A DNA stretch of 35,606 nucleotides from an uncultured Oceanospirillaceae bacterium (GTDB taxonomy: Bacteria; Pseudomonadota; Gammaproteobacteria; Pseudomonadales; Balneatricaceae): the NCBI GenBank assembly GCA_937138495.1, contig CAKZPE010000042.1, positions 1 to 35,606 on the forward strand. The letters run 5' to 3'. A program made the translations under genes and the position numbers. The notes under the pieces are model-generated. The model saw only the letters and a list, made by a program, of their open reading frames with translations. It ran no database searches and had not been told where the DNA came from. Shown one piece after another: positions 18,479 to 26,669 of the stretch (its first letter is position 1; each line of letters opens with the position of its first letter).

Positions 18479-19969
18479 ATGACAATTGTTGGACATCTGA
18501 TTAACGGTGAAGTACGTACTGATGCGGCGCGTACGCAGGACGTTTTTAACCCGGCTACAGGCCTGGCAACCAAGCAGGTTGCGCTGGCAGCGAAAGAAAC
18601 CGTTGAAGAAGCAATTGCGGCTGCTCAGGCGGCTTACCCGGCATGGCGTAATACGCCGACCGGCAAGCGTGCACAGGTTATGTACCGTTTTAAAGCATTG
18701 CTGGAACAGCATGCGGATAAAATCTGCAAAATGATCGGCGATGAGCACGGCAAGATTTCCCACGACGCGGCAGGTGAATTGCAGCGTGGCATCGAAAACG
18801 TTGAATATGCCTGCGGTGTTGCTGAACTGCTGAAAGGCGAGCACAGCCGTAATGTTGGCCCGGGCATTGATTCCTGGAGCGAGTTCCAGCCATTAGGTGT
18901 CGTGACCGGTATTACGCCGTTTAACTTTCCGGCAATGGTACCGCTGTGGATGTACCCAATGGCGATTGCCTGCGGTAACACTTTCGTACTGAAGCCATCT
19001 GAGCGTGATCCAAGCTCCACTCTGTTTATCGCCCAGTTATTACAGGAAGCAGGCCTGCCGGACGGTGTTATGAACGTGGTGAACGGTGATAAAGAAGCCG
19101 TAGATGTATTGTTGTCTGATGAGCGTATCAAAGCTGTCAGCTTTGTCGGTTCAACACCAATTGCTGAATATATTTACAGCACAGCAAATGCTAACGGCAA
19201 GCGTTGCCAGGCGCTGGGCGGTGCTAAGAACCACGCGATTGTTATGCCGGATGCGGATATGGATAACGCCGTTAACCAGCTGCTGGGTGCTGCTTTCGGT
19301 TCTTCCGGTGAGCGTTGCATGGCACTGTCAGTTGCTGTTGCCGTGGGTGATGCAGCTGCCGATGCGCTGGTTGCGAAAATGCAGGAAGCAATGAAGCCTC
19401 TGAAAGTCGGTGCAGCCACCGACAGCAGCAATGATTTTGGCCCGGTCATTACCCGTCAGCATCAGCAGAAGGTCGTGGGTTATATCGACAGTGCAGAGCA
19501 GGACGGTGCAACCGTGGTTGTGGATGGCCGTAACCCGCAGGTTGAAGGGTTTGAAGAAGGTTTCTTTGTCGGTGCGACGCTGATTGACGGTGTTACTTCT
19601 GAAATGACCAGCTACCAGGAAGAAATTTTCGGGCCGGTTCTGCAGGTTGTCCGTGTGGACAGCATGGAAGCCGCTATGCAGCTGATCAATGATCACGAAT
19701 ACGGCAACGGTACCTGTATCTTTACCCGTGACGGTGAAGCTGCACGTTACTTCTCTGATAACATTGAAGTGGGCATGGTGGGCATTAACGTACCGCTGCC
19801 GGTACCGGTTTCTTATCACAGCTTCGGTGGCTGGAAGCGTTCACTGTTTGGTGATCTGCATGCTTATGGCCCGGATGCGGTTCGCTTCTATACTAAGCGT
19901 AAGACGATTACCCAGCGCTGGCCTTCCAGCGGTGTTCGTGAAGGTGTTTCTTTCTCCTTCCCGAGCTGA
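18479..19969 (+). CDS. mmsA: Malonate/methylmalonate-semialdehyde dehydrogenase (CoA-acylating)
   Basis: The enzyme oxidises (methyl)malonate semialdehyde with NAD+ and CoA to acetyl-CoA or propionyl-CoA plus CO2. All 496 residues fit the MmsA/IolA/DddC family: ITPFNFPAMVPLWM, nucleophile C280 in GERCMAL, and GGAKNHAIVMPD, where an asparagine (N251) replaces the general-base glutamate of hydrolytic aldehyde dehydrogenases, as expected for CoA-acylating members. TTAGGAG sits 7 bp before ATG 18479. It lies 82 bp behind bauA on the same strand, so both probably form one operon, closed by the strong terminator at 20023. The same activity (as DddC) finishes DMSP/acrylate breakdown in some marine bacteria, which makes the nearby DddP-like gene relevant. 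Confidence 0.93.
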   Translation: MTIVGHLINGEVRTDAARTQDVFNPATGLATKQVALAAKETVEEAIAAAQAAYPAWRNTPTGKRAQVMYRFKALLEQHADKICKMIGDEHGKISHDAAGELQRGIENVEYACGVAELLKGEHSRNVGPGIDSWSEFQPLGVVTGITPFNFPAMVPLWMYPMAIACGNTFVLKPSERDPSSTLFIAQLLQEAGLPDGVMNVVNGDKEAVDVLLSDERIKAVSFVGSTPIAEYIYSTANANGKRCQALGGAKNHAIVMPDADMDNAVNQLLGAAFGSSGERCMALSVAVAVGDAAADALVAKMQEAMKPLKVGAATDSSNDFGPVITRQHQQKVVGYIDSAEQDGATVVVDGRNPQVEGFEEGFFVGATLIDGVTSEMTSYQEEIFGPVLQVVRVDSMEAAMQLINDHEYGNGTCIFTRDGEAARYFSDNIEVGMVGINVPLPVPVSYHSFGGWKRSLFGDLHAYGPDAVRFYTKRKTITQRWPSSGVREGVSFSFPS

Positions 19970-19987
19970 TCACTGCGGCATACATGG

Positions 19988-20009
19988 CAGACCTGAAGAT
20001 TCAGGTCTG
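19988..20009 (+). other. First hairpin after mmsA
   Basis: CAGACCTGAA / TTCAGGTCTG is an almost perfect 22-bp palindrome directly after the mmsA stop, without a T-run. It precedes the true terminator and may stabilise the 3' end of the mRNA. Confidence 0.5.
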
Positions 20010-20022
20010 GCAACGCAGAAGA

Positions 20023-20054
20023 ACGGTGCAGATGAACGTCTGCACCGTTTTTTT
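20023..20054 (+). terminator. Rho-independent terminator of the bauA-mmsA unit
   Basis: The 10-bp stem ACGGTGCAGA / TCTGCACCGT with a TGAACG loop is followed by seven T residues. This is a textbook intrinsic terminator. Confidence 0.9.
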
Positions 20055-20077
20055 ATGTCCGGGATATGGGATTAATT

Positions 20078-20096
20078 TAACTGATACGTTCAGTTA
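20078..20096. promoter_or_regulatory. Candidate operator for the RutR-like TetR regulator
   Basis: The perfect 7-bp arms TAACTGA and TCAGTTA are separated by 5 bp (TACGT), giving a 19-bp site typical in size of TetR-family operators. It lies about 84 bp before the regulator's ATG and just upstream of its likely promoter. It does not match the E. coli RutR consensus (TTGACCA-N2-TGGTCAA). Confidence 0.5.
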
Positions 20097-20120
20097 CGCT
20101 CTTCCTATCCGGTGTCTGCG

Positions 20121-20129
20121 TGCTAGAAT
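20121..20129 (+). promoter_or_regulatory. Probable extended -10 promoter of the TetR gene
   Basis: TGCTAGAAT reads as an extended -10 (TGn followed by TAGAAT). The -35 region is weak, as is usual with extended -10 promoters. It lies about 50 bp before ATG 20180. Confidence 0.4.
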
Positions 20130-20179
20130 CTCTGGCCTTCTGAAATATCTGAACCTGTTATTAATGTGTGGAATGTTTT

Positions 20180-20842
20180 ATGTCTGAATTACCTGCCAGT
20201 GAAAACGACAAGCCGAAAAAAGCCCGTCGCCGTTCGGTGATTCGTGAAAATCATGAAGCCCGAATTTTACAGGTGGCCGAGGATCTGTTTGCCCGTAATG
20301 GCTTTAATGGCACAGCGGTGGACAGCATTGCTGAAGCGGCGGGTATGTCCAAGCAGAACATGCTCTACTATTTTCCTTCCAAGGAAATTCTCTACCGCCG
20401 GGTGCTGCAGCAGATACTGGATCTCTGGGTAGAGAAGATGGTGCTGTTGCTGGATCAGGATGGCGGCGAGCCGGCTGAAATTCTGGAGGACTATATTCGT
20501 CGCAAGGTGGATATGTCCCGCACTCACCCGAATGGTTCTAAAGTGTTCGCTAATGAGATCATTAACGGCGCACCGTATCTGAAAGAGTACTTACAGGATA
20601 ATCTGATCGATTCGCTGGAAAAGGATGTTTCGCTGGTACGAACCTGGATCGCTGATGGCAAGATGGATCCGATAGACCCGTATCACCTGTTTTTTGTTAT
20701 CTGGGCATCCACCCAGACTTATGCTGATTTCTCTACTCAGATCAGCCTGGTGCTGCAAAAAGATCAGCTGGATGATGGAGATTATCAGGGGGCCAGTGAT
20801 TTTATCGCCAATGTGATCCTGAAGGGGGTTGGGTTGCGCTGA
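20180..20842 (+). CDS. TetR-family regulator, RutR/YcdC-like
   Basis: The 220-residue protein has an N-terminal TetR helix-turn-helix (ILQVAEDLFARNGFNGTAV through MSKQNMLYYFPSKE, about residues 30-75). Its C-terminal domain is of the RutR type; shared stretches with E. coli RutR include LYYFPSKE, QILDLW, NG/AGAPxL and DPYHLFFVIWASTQTYADF. RutR senses uracil/thymine and controls pyrimidine degradation, whose products beta-alanine and 3-aminoisobutyrate are substrates of the bauA-mmsA pair just upstream. A local role in controlling that catabolism is therefore plausible, but the ligand is not shown. I chose ATG 20180 (GGAA upstream) over GTG 20168. The 19-bp inverted repeat upstream suggests autoregulation. 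Confidence 0.88.
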   Translation: MSELPASENDKPKKARRRSVIRENHEARILQVAEDLFARNGFNGTAVDSIAEAAGMSKQNMLYYFPSKEILYRRVLQQILDLWVEKMVLLLDQDGGEPAEILEDYIRRKVDMSRTHPNGSKVFANEIINGAPYLKEYLQDNLIDSLEKDVSLVRTWIADGKMDPIDPYHLFFVIWASTQTYADFSTQISLVLQKDQLDDGDYQGASDFIANVILKGVGLR

Positions 20843-20867
20843 TACAGTAGTCGTCATGAAAGAAATA

Positions 20868-20889
20868 CAGCGCCATGGGCGCTGTTTTT
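20868..20889 (+). terminator. Terminator after the TetR gene
   Basis: CAGCGCC / GGCGCTG with a 3-nt loop is followed by five T residues. On the opposite strand it is followed by TATTTCTTTC, so it may also help terminate the convergent M24 gene. Confidence 0.8.
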
Positions 20890-20917
20890 ATGTCTGCAGT
20901 GAGTGTGGCCTTTGCTG

Positions 20918-22174
20918 CTAAGCCAGCAGGTCTGTTTCAAAGGGAAATTGTGAAAGTATTTTGGTGCCGGTTTCTGTTACCAGCAGTTGTTCTTCAAGTT
21001 TGACCCCCTGGGTGCCATTATCAGCACCGATATAGCTTTCCACACAGAGTGTCATGCCAGGTTCGATAATGCCGTCATAGCCCGCATCAGGGTAGTCAGC
21101 ATGGTGGTAGAGGTAAGGGTACTCGCCGGTCATGCCAACGCCGTGAGCGGACAGGTAGTAGCGGTTTTTATGGTACTTTTGCGGAATATTCCAGGCTTTA
21201 TCTGAATATTCCTTAAAGCTCATCCCCGGACGGATAATGGCTATATTATTCTGTACTTGCTCGTACGCCAGTTTATAGAGGGTTTTCTGTTCGTTTGTCG
21301 GGGCTGAAGGGCCGACATGAAAGGTGCGGGAAAAGTCAGAATAATAACCATGACAGCCAACCACATCAGTATCCAGTGCTACCAGCTCATTAGCCTGAAT
21401 AATTTTACTGGCAGATTCCTGAAACCATGGATTGGTACGGTGTCCGGAACTCAGCAGGCGGGTTTCAATGTAATCGCCGTTGTTGGCAATGACAGACTGG
21501 TGTAACACAGACCAGAGTTCATTTTCCGTAATGCCCGGCCGAATGGCTTCACGCAGTTTAGCGACGCCTTTTTCGGTGGCTCGCAAGGAAGCCGCTATAC
21601 ATTTCATTTCTTCCGACGATTTAATACAGCGGGCCATTTCTATAGGGAGTTGTGCATCGACGAGCCGGGCGCCAAGGTTTGCCAGTGCGATGGCGGTACC
21701 GGCATTCATCCGTTCTATGCCGATGGTGACGTCCTTTCCTGTGATTTCATGGATGCCGGACAGCATATCTTTTGCCCATTGTTGTTCCCGTGTGACGATA
21801 TCAAAACCGGCGGCAACGAAGCTGGCGGTGCTGGAGGCACGGACTTCGTCAATAGTTTCGAAGTCTGTTCCCAAATGTTCACAGCCGGTAAATTCGAAGA
21901 GGATATTTCTGGTTTCAGTAACCAGCAGATAGCGGGAAGGGGTATTTCGGGAGCAGAATACCTGCATATTGCGGGCACCGCTGGCGTAGCGAATATTGAC
22001 GGGGTCTGAAATGATCAGGGCGCCAATTCCGTGTTTGTGCATTTGTTCTCTTACCCGCTGAAGCCGGTAGCGGCGCACTGCGGCCAAATCAATGCCTTCA
22101 CTTTCAGGGGCCTGATCAAGAAGTCGCAGACCAGCCAGGTCGGTACGTTCGGCGTGCCAGTCGAGCATCGTCAT
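20918..22174 (-). CDS. DddP-like M24 (creatinase/aminopeptidase fold) metalloenzyme
   Basis: This pita-bread-fold protein of 418 residues belongs to the M24 superfamily and most resembles DddP, the DMSP lyase that releases DMS and acrylate: IETRLLSSGHRTNPWFQE, ALDTDVVG and SDFSRTFHVG are near-identical to remembered DddP segments. The six metal ligands D268, D270, D280, H344, E379 and E394 all map to DddP D295, D297, D307, H371, E406 and E421 with a constant offset of 27, so the domain aligns without gaps. The DddP tyrosine Y366 is kept (Y339), but the Asp reported as catalytic base, six residues after the metal histidine, is glycine (G350). Activity may therefore differ; peptidase-like hydrolysis is the alternative. 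ATG 22174 has AGAGGA 7 bp upstream. A LysR gene is divergent. Confidence 0.75.
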   Translation of the reverse strand: MTMLDWHAERTDLAGLRLLDQAPESEGIDLAAVRRYRLQRVREQMHKHGIGALIISDPVNIRYASGARNMQVFCSRNTPSRYLLVTETRNILFEFTGCEHLGTDFETIDEVRASSTASFVAAGFDIVTREQQWAKDMLSGIHEITGKDVTIGIERMNAGTAIALANLGARLVDAQLPIEMARCIKSSEEMKCIAASLRATEKGVAKLREAIRPGITENELWSVLHQSVIANNGDYIETRLLSSGHRTNPWFQESASKIIQANELVALDTDVVGCHGYYSDFSRTFHVGPSAPTNEQKTLYKLAYEQVQNNIAIIRPGMSFKEYSDKAWNIPQKYHKNRYYLSAHGVGMTGEYPYLYHHADYPDAGYDGIIEPGMTLCVESYIGADNGTQGVKLEEQLLVTETGTKILSQFPFETDLLA

Positions 22175-22368
22175 AAGCAATTCCTCTTTTGATAACTTAT
22201 TCTTATTTTTCTGCGATGTCTGTCAGTGATCCGGGTAAACTGGCAATTGCCGCTTTTATTGTGAGTATAAGAGCTGATGCTCTGTGTCACATTAGCTGTT
22301 TGGTTATGAATTCAGATAACTTTTAGTAATGAATGTGAGCAATGATACGTTACTGAAAAGGGGGAGTT

Positions 22369-23298
22369 ATGAAGAGTACTGCCGCAAAGAGTTTTCGTCA
22401 CCGGATGCCGGCGTTACACAGCTTGCTGGTGTTTGACGCGGCAGCACGGCATATGAATTTCACGCTGGCGGCGCAAGAGTTACATGTGTCTCAGGCGGCG
22501 GTCAGTAAACAGATAAAGTATCTGGAGGCCTATTTTGGTTTTGTGCTGTTTCACCGTGAAGGCCGTAAGGTACATCTTTCTGCTAAAGGTGAGCGACTAC
22601 ATACCCGGGTAAATGCGGCTCTGAACTATCTGGCAGATGGCGTGGATGAATTGCAGGAAAGTGGGCAGGGAGAGAGTATCAGCATTGCGGCCAATTCAGC
22701 GGTTTCTCAGTTCTGGCTGAACGGCGTGATCAGTGAGTTTTACCGGGATCATCCCGAAACGGATCTGAAAATCCGTTTGATCAGCTCAGACCACACGCCC
22801 GACTTATTCAGTGATGATATTGATCTGAGCATTGCTTACGATGCCGGTCAGCGAATTGGCTGGAAGCTGACGGTGCTGTTCGGTGAAGTGTTGTTCCCGG
22901 TGGCCAGTCCTGATTATGTGGCCAGTCGTATGTGTGATGTGGGGAAGGTGACTGATCTGCTGAACTATGAGTTGTTGGACTTCGAAAGACTTGAGCCTAA
23001 CTGGATCAACTGGAAAGTGTGGTTCAGTGCCTTTGATACAGGCATTACGGTCAGCAATTCTCGCCGTTTCAGCAATTATATGGTGTTGATGGATGCGGCG
23101 CGGCGTGGGCAGGGAATCGCTCTGGGGACTGCGCAGCTCATGGACCAGCAATTGGCTGACGGCAGTTTACAGCAGGTTGGCAAACTGGAAGTGACGTCCG
23201 GGCGCAGCTATTCGCTGGGTATCAATGAAAGCCGGGCGGAGCAGCCCGGCTTGCAAGGTTTCTATCACTGGTTACTCAGCAAGGTCTCAGCTACATAA
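22369..23298 (+). CDS. LysR-family regulator, GcvA-like
   Basis: The 309-residue protein opens with the GcvA-group signature [28 protein letters not shown] helix-turn-helix (about residues 14-72: [30 protein letters not shown]), followed by an effector domain. GGGGAG lies 4 bp before ATG 22369. It is divergent from the DddP-like gene across a 194-bp gap, making that gene the likely target. Its 3' end overlaps the convergent malate dehydrogenase gene by 8 bp. The effector is unknown. Confidence 0.88.
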   Translation: MKSTAAKSFRHRMPALHSLLVFDAAARHMNFTLAAQELHVSQAAVSKQIKYLEAYFGFVLFHREGRKVHLSAKGERLHTRVNAALNYLADGVDELQESGQGESISIAANSAVSQFWLNGVISEFYRDHPETDLKIRLISSDHTPDLFSDDIDLSIAYDAGQRIGWKLTVLFGEVLFPVASPDYVASRMCDVGKVTDLLNYELLDFERLEPNWINWKVWFSAFDTGITVSNSRRFSNYMVLMDAARRGQGIALGTAQLMDQQLADGSLQQVGKLEVTSGRSYSLGINESRAEQPGLQGFYHWLLSKVSAT

Positions 23299-24391
23299 CC
23301 CGGTTAGTACGCATGAAGGTACATTCTGACTTTGGCCCTGTGTCATCGGCATAAAGCGTTACGCCGGATTTCAGGCAGATAGACAGGTTCATGTGAGAAG
23401 CTTCGGTTGCTGCCGGCAGCAGGTGGGCAATCACTGCTTTTTCATCGAGCAGTTCCTGTTCGGTTGTCCGTAACATTTCCCGGCTGTAATCATTGATATT
23501 AAAGCCGGGAACGATCTGATAACGGCCATAATTACAGCGTACCGGGAATGAGAAAAAGATACCTTTTTCAATGCCGTAGCTGCCATCACTGAGGATGCCC
23601 ATACTGACGATTTCACCGGGAGCTGTACCCAGAACCCAGTCATGCATCTGATTGACGATAGCCTGAGCCGCTGATGCTGCACTGGATAAGCCTCTGGCCT
23701 GTATAATTTCCCCACCCCTTTGCTGAACTTTGGGAATGAGCTGCTTCCGGTACCAGTCCTGATCAATTTGCTGCAGGGCCGGCTTGCCGTGGATGGTTGC
23801 GTGATGCAGATCCGGGTACTGGGTGGGTGAATGGTTGCCCCAGATAATTATGTTTTGGATATCCAGCGAGGATGCGCCGGTCTGGCTGGCCAGAATGCCT
23901 TTGGCGCGGTTGTGGTCAAGCCGGGTCAGGCAGGTGAACTGAGACGGGCTCAGGTCCGGTGCGTTACGGCTGGCAATCAGGGCGTTGGTATTGGCTGGGT
24001 TGCCGGTGATCAGAACTTTTACATCCCGGCTGGCAAACTGGTTGAGTGCTTTGCCCTGGCGGGCAAATATTTCGGCATTAACTTCAAGAAGGTCGCTGCG
24101 CTCCATACCCGGCCCCCGTGGACGGGCGCCGACAAGCAGTGCGTAGTGGCAGCCCTTAAAGCCTTCTTCAACGGTATCGTGCAGGGTAACAGTATGGAGT
24201 AACGGATAGGCACAGTCTTCCAGTTCCATGGCGACGCCCCGTAAGGCTTCGATTGCCTGTGGAATTTCGATCAGCTGCAGAATGACCGGCTGATCTTTGC
24301 CCATCATCTCACCGGCTGCGATTTTAAATAATAAGCTATAGGCAATGGCACCGGCGGCACCTGTAACTGCGATACGAACTGGCCTTCTCAT
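23291..24391 (-). CDS. mdh: Malate dehydrogenase (NAD+), with C-terminal extension
   Basis: The enzyme interconverts malate and oxaloacetate in the TCA cycle. It belongs to the cytosolic-type (group 2) MDH: dinucleotide fold [16 protein letters not shown] (residues 9-24), substrate arginines in [11 protein letters not shown] (88-98), active-site D159 in TRLDHNRA and H187 in [10 protein letters not shown]. Family members usually end shortly after the motif matching AVIAHLL (319-325). This protein continues for about 41 more residues (to 366) with normal local codon usage, and its last codons overlap the convergent LysR gene by 8 bp. No frameshift is needed to explain the extension. Enzyme assignment is firm; whether it is the main housekeeping MDH is unknown. 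Confidence 0.9.
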   Translation of the reverse strand: MRRPVRIAVTGAAGAIAYSLLFKIAAGEMMGKDQPVILQLIEIPQAIEALRGVAMELEDCAYPLLHTVTLHDTVEEGFKGCHYALLVGARPRGPGMERSDLLEVNAEIFARQGKALNQFASRDVKVLITGNPANTNALIASRNAPDLSPSQFTCLTRLDHNRAKGILASQTGASSLDIQNIIIWGNHSPTQYPDLHHATIHGKPALQQIDQDWYRKQLIPKVQQRGGEIIQARGLSSAASAAQAIVNQMHDWVLGTAPGEIVSMGILSDGSYGIEKGIFFSFPVRCNYGRYQIVPGFNINDYSREMLRTTEQELLDEKAVIAHLLPAATEASHMNLSICLKSGVTLYADDTGPKSECTFMRTNRVM

Positions 24392-24696
24392 GGTCTGCCT
24401 CTGGATGTCTGTCGGGAAGGAAAGTTATCAGCCTACTACTTTTGTATGAAACGAAAAAGACGGTGTACAGATAATTTTTTTGCGTAATACGAAATGCTTT
24501 AAGTTATGTGTGAGCCGAAATTCAGGCTTACGAGTGATGATAGGTAACGGCAGGTGTCTGTTAATAAAAGATAATTTCATATTTGTTCCTGATCTTTGAA
24601 TCAGCTTGTTGTGTAGCGGGAGCTATTTGATATTTTTATATTATGAAACTGTTAACCGGCTGAGAACAAAGTTTTATGGCAGTCAGAACAGGTCAG
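24392..24696. other. Intergenic region upstream of mdh
   Basis: About 305 bp, moderately AT-rich, between two minus-strand genes. It should carry the mdh promoter, but I found no convincing consensus, no terminator for the upstream membrane-protein gene, and no reading frame worth reporting. Confidence 0.4.
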
Positions 24697-25140
24697 TCAG
24701 AATTTTTTGACCAGTATGACACCGGCGGCAATCAGGAGTACGCCGAGTATTCTGGGCAAGGTAATCTCCTGCTGAATGTATCCGGCGGCACCGAAATGAT
24801 CCAGCAGCAGTGACATCACTATCTGCCCTGCAATGATCAGTGCCAGAAGGGTTGTTGCGCCCAGCTTGGGCGCGAAAAAAGCCATACAGGTCACAAAAAA
24901 TGCCCCCATTAAACCGCCGCTCCAGGCGATTGCCGGTGCTTCTTTAAGCTGGATAATGCCCGGCCATGGCAAACGCATCAGAAAAAATATGCTTAGCAGT
25001 GCCAGGGTGCCGACAACAAAAGACAGCCCGGCCGCCCAGATAGCATGACCACTGGCTTTAGCCAGTTGCGCGTTGATACCGGCTTGTAATGGCAGCATTG
25101 CGCCGGCCATGAATACCAGAAGAATACTTAACCAGACCAT
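24697..25140 (-). CDS. Small DMT-family membrane protein (YdcZ/DUF606 type)
   Basis: The 147-residue, very hydrophobic protein has four to five transmembrane segments. The N-terminus MVWLSILLVFMAGAMLPLQ followed by AGINAQLAK matches the DUF606 (YdcZ-like) branch of the drug/metabolite transporter superfamily, which typically has about 145 residues per half-unit. The frame stays open upstream to 25290, but the hydrophobic family signature starts at ATG 25140 with AGGGA 8 bp upstream. The substrate is unknown. It is divergent from the ycaQ-like gene, with a perfect palindrome over its probable promoter. Confidence 0.8.
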   Translation of the reverse strand: MVWLSILLVFMAGAMLPLQAGINAQLAKASGHAIWAAGLSFVVGTLALLSIFFLMRLPWPGIIQLKEAPAIAWSGGLMGAFFVTCMAFFAPKLGATTLLALIIAGQIVMSLLLDHFGAAGYIQQEITLPRILGVLLIAAGVILVKKF

Positions 25141-25171
25141 ACTGTTTTCCCTGTAAAGGTTATGCGGGGTC

Positions 25172-25196
25172 ATTATAAATCTTCCGTACGGAAGAT
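25172..25196 (-). promoter_or_regulatory. Promoter/operator with an 18-bp perfect palindrome
   Basis: ATCTTCCGTACGGAAGAT (25179-25196) is a perfect palindrome, followed on the minus strand by TATAAT (25177-25172). The palindrome would sit between the -35 and -10 of the DMT gene, a classic repressor position. No regulator gene is adjacent. Confidence 0.6.
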
Positions 25197-25314
25197 AAAT
25201 TTTGTTGATTTCAGATAGTGGCGGTTCTCCGGCATTGATTACTGCAGGTGGTGAGTTGGTTCCGCAAGGGTGAAGGTTTATGATCATCAAAACAAGGATT
25301 CAGGGGGAGTTTAC

Positions 25315-26514
25315 ATGGCGGCGGTAACGGAGCTGAGCCTTGATGAGGCACGTAAACTTATTCTCCTCGCGCAGGGGGTGTATAAGTCCCGTGGTAAGGG
25401 GACGAAGGGGGCTCTGGAGGCAATCAGCCGGCTGGGGTATGTGCAGATCGATTCAATATCGGTGGTGCAGCGTGCGCATCATCATACTTTGTGGAACCGG
25501 GTTGCCGGTTATCAGCCGGATCATCTTGATACTCTGGTTGCTGAAAAGCAGGTTTTTGAATACTGGTCCCATGCAGCTGCTTATCTGCCAATGTGTGATT
25601 ACCGTTTCAGTTTACCCCGTAAGCGGGCAATCGCCGGGGGAGATAAGCACTGGTTTAACCGGGACGATCATGGTCGTCTGATGCAGGAGATCAGAGCAAG
25701 GATCACTGCTGAGGGGCCGTTAATGGCCCGGGACTTTGAGCAACCGCGCAAAGGCACTGCAGGCTGGTGGGACTGGAAGCCCGCTAAGAAAGCGCTGGAA
25801 CAGCTGTTTATGGAAGGTGAGCTGATGGCTGTGGAGCGTCGTGGCTTTCAGAAGGTATATGATCTGACTGAGCGGGCACTGCCTGAGGGTATTGATATGT
25901 CTGTGCCTGGGGAGCAGGAGTATTTACGGTATCTGATTACCCGTTTCCTCCGCGCGCATGCACTGGCCCGGCCGGAGCACTGTTGTTATCTGTTAAAGGG
26001 CATGCAGCGGCCGATCCGGCGGGAAGTCTCTGAGATGCTGGCAGAGGGCAGCCTGATTGCACTGAGTGTTGCTGGTGAAGAGTATGTGGCGCTGGCGGAT
26101 GTGACAGAGGGGTTAGCGAAACGATTACCTGCTGAACAGGTAAAGATACTGTCGCCGTTTGATAATGTGCTGATTCAGCGTAAGCGGGCACAGGCCTTGT
26201 TTGATTTTGATTATCAGCTTGAATGCTATGTTCCTGAGCCGAAGCGACAATTCGGTTATTTTGCATTACCGATTCTCAGTGGCCGGCAGTTTATCGGGCG
26301 TGTTGATGTGAAGATGGAACGCAGAGAAGGTTGTTTGCGGTTGCGACACCTGCACTTTGATAAGCCGGTTTCAGATACTTGCCTGGAAGAACTGTGTATA
26401 GCACTGCTGGCTTTTATGCGGTTTAACCGGGCTAACAGTGTTCAGGTGGAAAAGCTGACAGGGACGGAGCTTTCAGCCAAAGATTTTTCCGGCTTGTTGC
26501 TGGAAAGAATATAG
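25315..26514 (+). CDS. ycaQ: YcaQ/AlkX-type winged-helix DNA glycosylase
   Basis: This is an HTH_42 superfamily (YcaQ/AlkZ-like) protein of 399 residues. E. coli YcaQ removes alkylated bases and unhooks interstrand crosslinks. The motif VQIDSISVVQRAHHHTLWNR begins at residue 43, with the catalytic-type Q44-I-D46 of the AlkX subgroup. Further family features are EYWSHAAAYLP, WWDWKPAKKALEQLF, ILSPFDNVL and a closing strand-rich region (FIGRVDVKMER, LHFDKP). I chose ATG 25315, preceded by AGGGGGAG, over an upstream in-frame start at 25270. The neighbours do not suggest a pathway. Confidence 0.85.
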   Translation: MAAVTELSLDEARKLILLAQGVYKSRGKGTKGALEAISRLGYVQIDSISVVQRAHHHTLWNRVAGYQPDHLDTLVAEKQVFEYWSHAAAYLPMCDYRFSLPRKRAIAGGDKHWFNRDDHGRLMQEIRARITAEGPLMARDFEQPRKGTAGWWDWKPAKKALEQLFMEGELMAVERRGFQKVYDLTERALPEGIDMSVPGEQEYLRYLITRFLRAHALARPEHCCYLLKGMQRPIRREVSEMLAEGSLIALSVAGEEYVALADVTEGLAKRLPAEQVKILSPFDNVLIQRKRAQALFDFDYQLECYVPEPKRQFGYFALPILSGRQFIGRVDVKMERREGCLRLRHLHFDKPVSDTCLEELCIALLAFMRFNRANSVQVEKLTGTELSAKDFSGLLLERI

Positions 26515-26520
26515 TTTCTC

Positions 26521-26669
26521 TCAGGTTCTTATATGAGTTTGATCAGGTTACCGACAGTGCGCAAGGGGATGTACCAGCAGTTTCAACTGGCTTTTTAATC
26601 ACAAGTTGCAGGCACAAAAAAAGGCGCGTAAAACGCGCCTTTTTTAATCGCAGAGGATGCTATTACTTC
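26521..26669 (-). repeat. Decayed tandem copy A of the rpsA 3' end plus terminator
   Basis: This 149-bp unit is the outer of two tandem copies of the last ~30 codons of rpsA, its stop and its terminator. The frame still reads TVGNLIKLI before a stop, versus [15 protein letters not shown] in rpsA. Its terminator (26616-26645) is nearly identical to copy B's. It ends just beyond the convergent ycaQ stop. Confidence 0.8.
26616..26645. terminator. Outer duplicated terminator
   Basis: Stem AAAGGCGCG / CGCGCCTTT with a TAAAA loop, A-run before and T-run after, so it can act on both strands: for ycaQ (plus) and as a backup for rpsA (minus). Confidence 0.9.

Noticed and set aside
22186..22330. GATAACTTA-like half-sites near the GcvA-type LysR gene resembling the 16949 repeat
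   Set aside because: Only half-sites are present, in AT-rich DNA where such matches are expected by chance, and the two LysR proteins are not close relatives.
25141..25290. 50-residue N-terminal extension of the DMT-family protein
   Set aside because: It is polar, unlike the family, and would cover the promoter palindrome; ATG 25140 starts the conserved hydrophobic N-terminus with a ribosome site.
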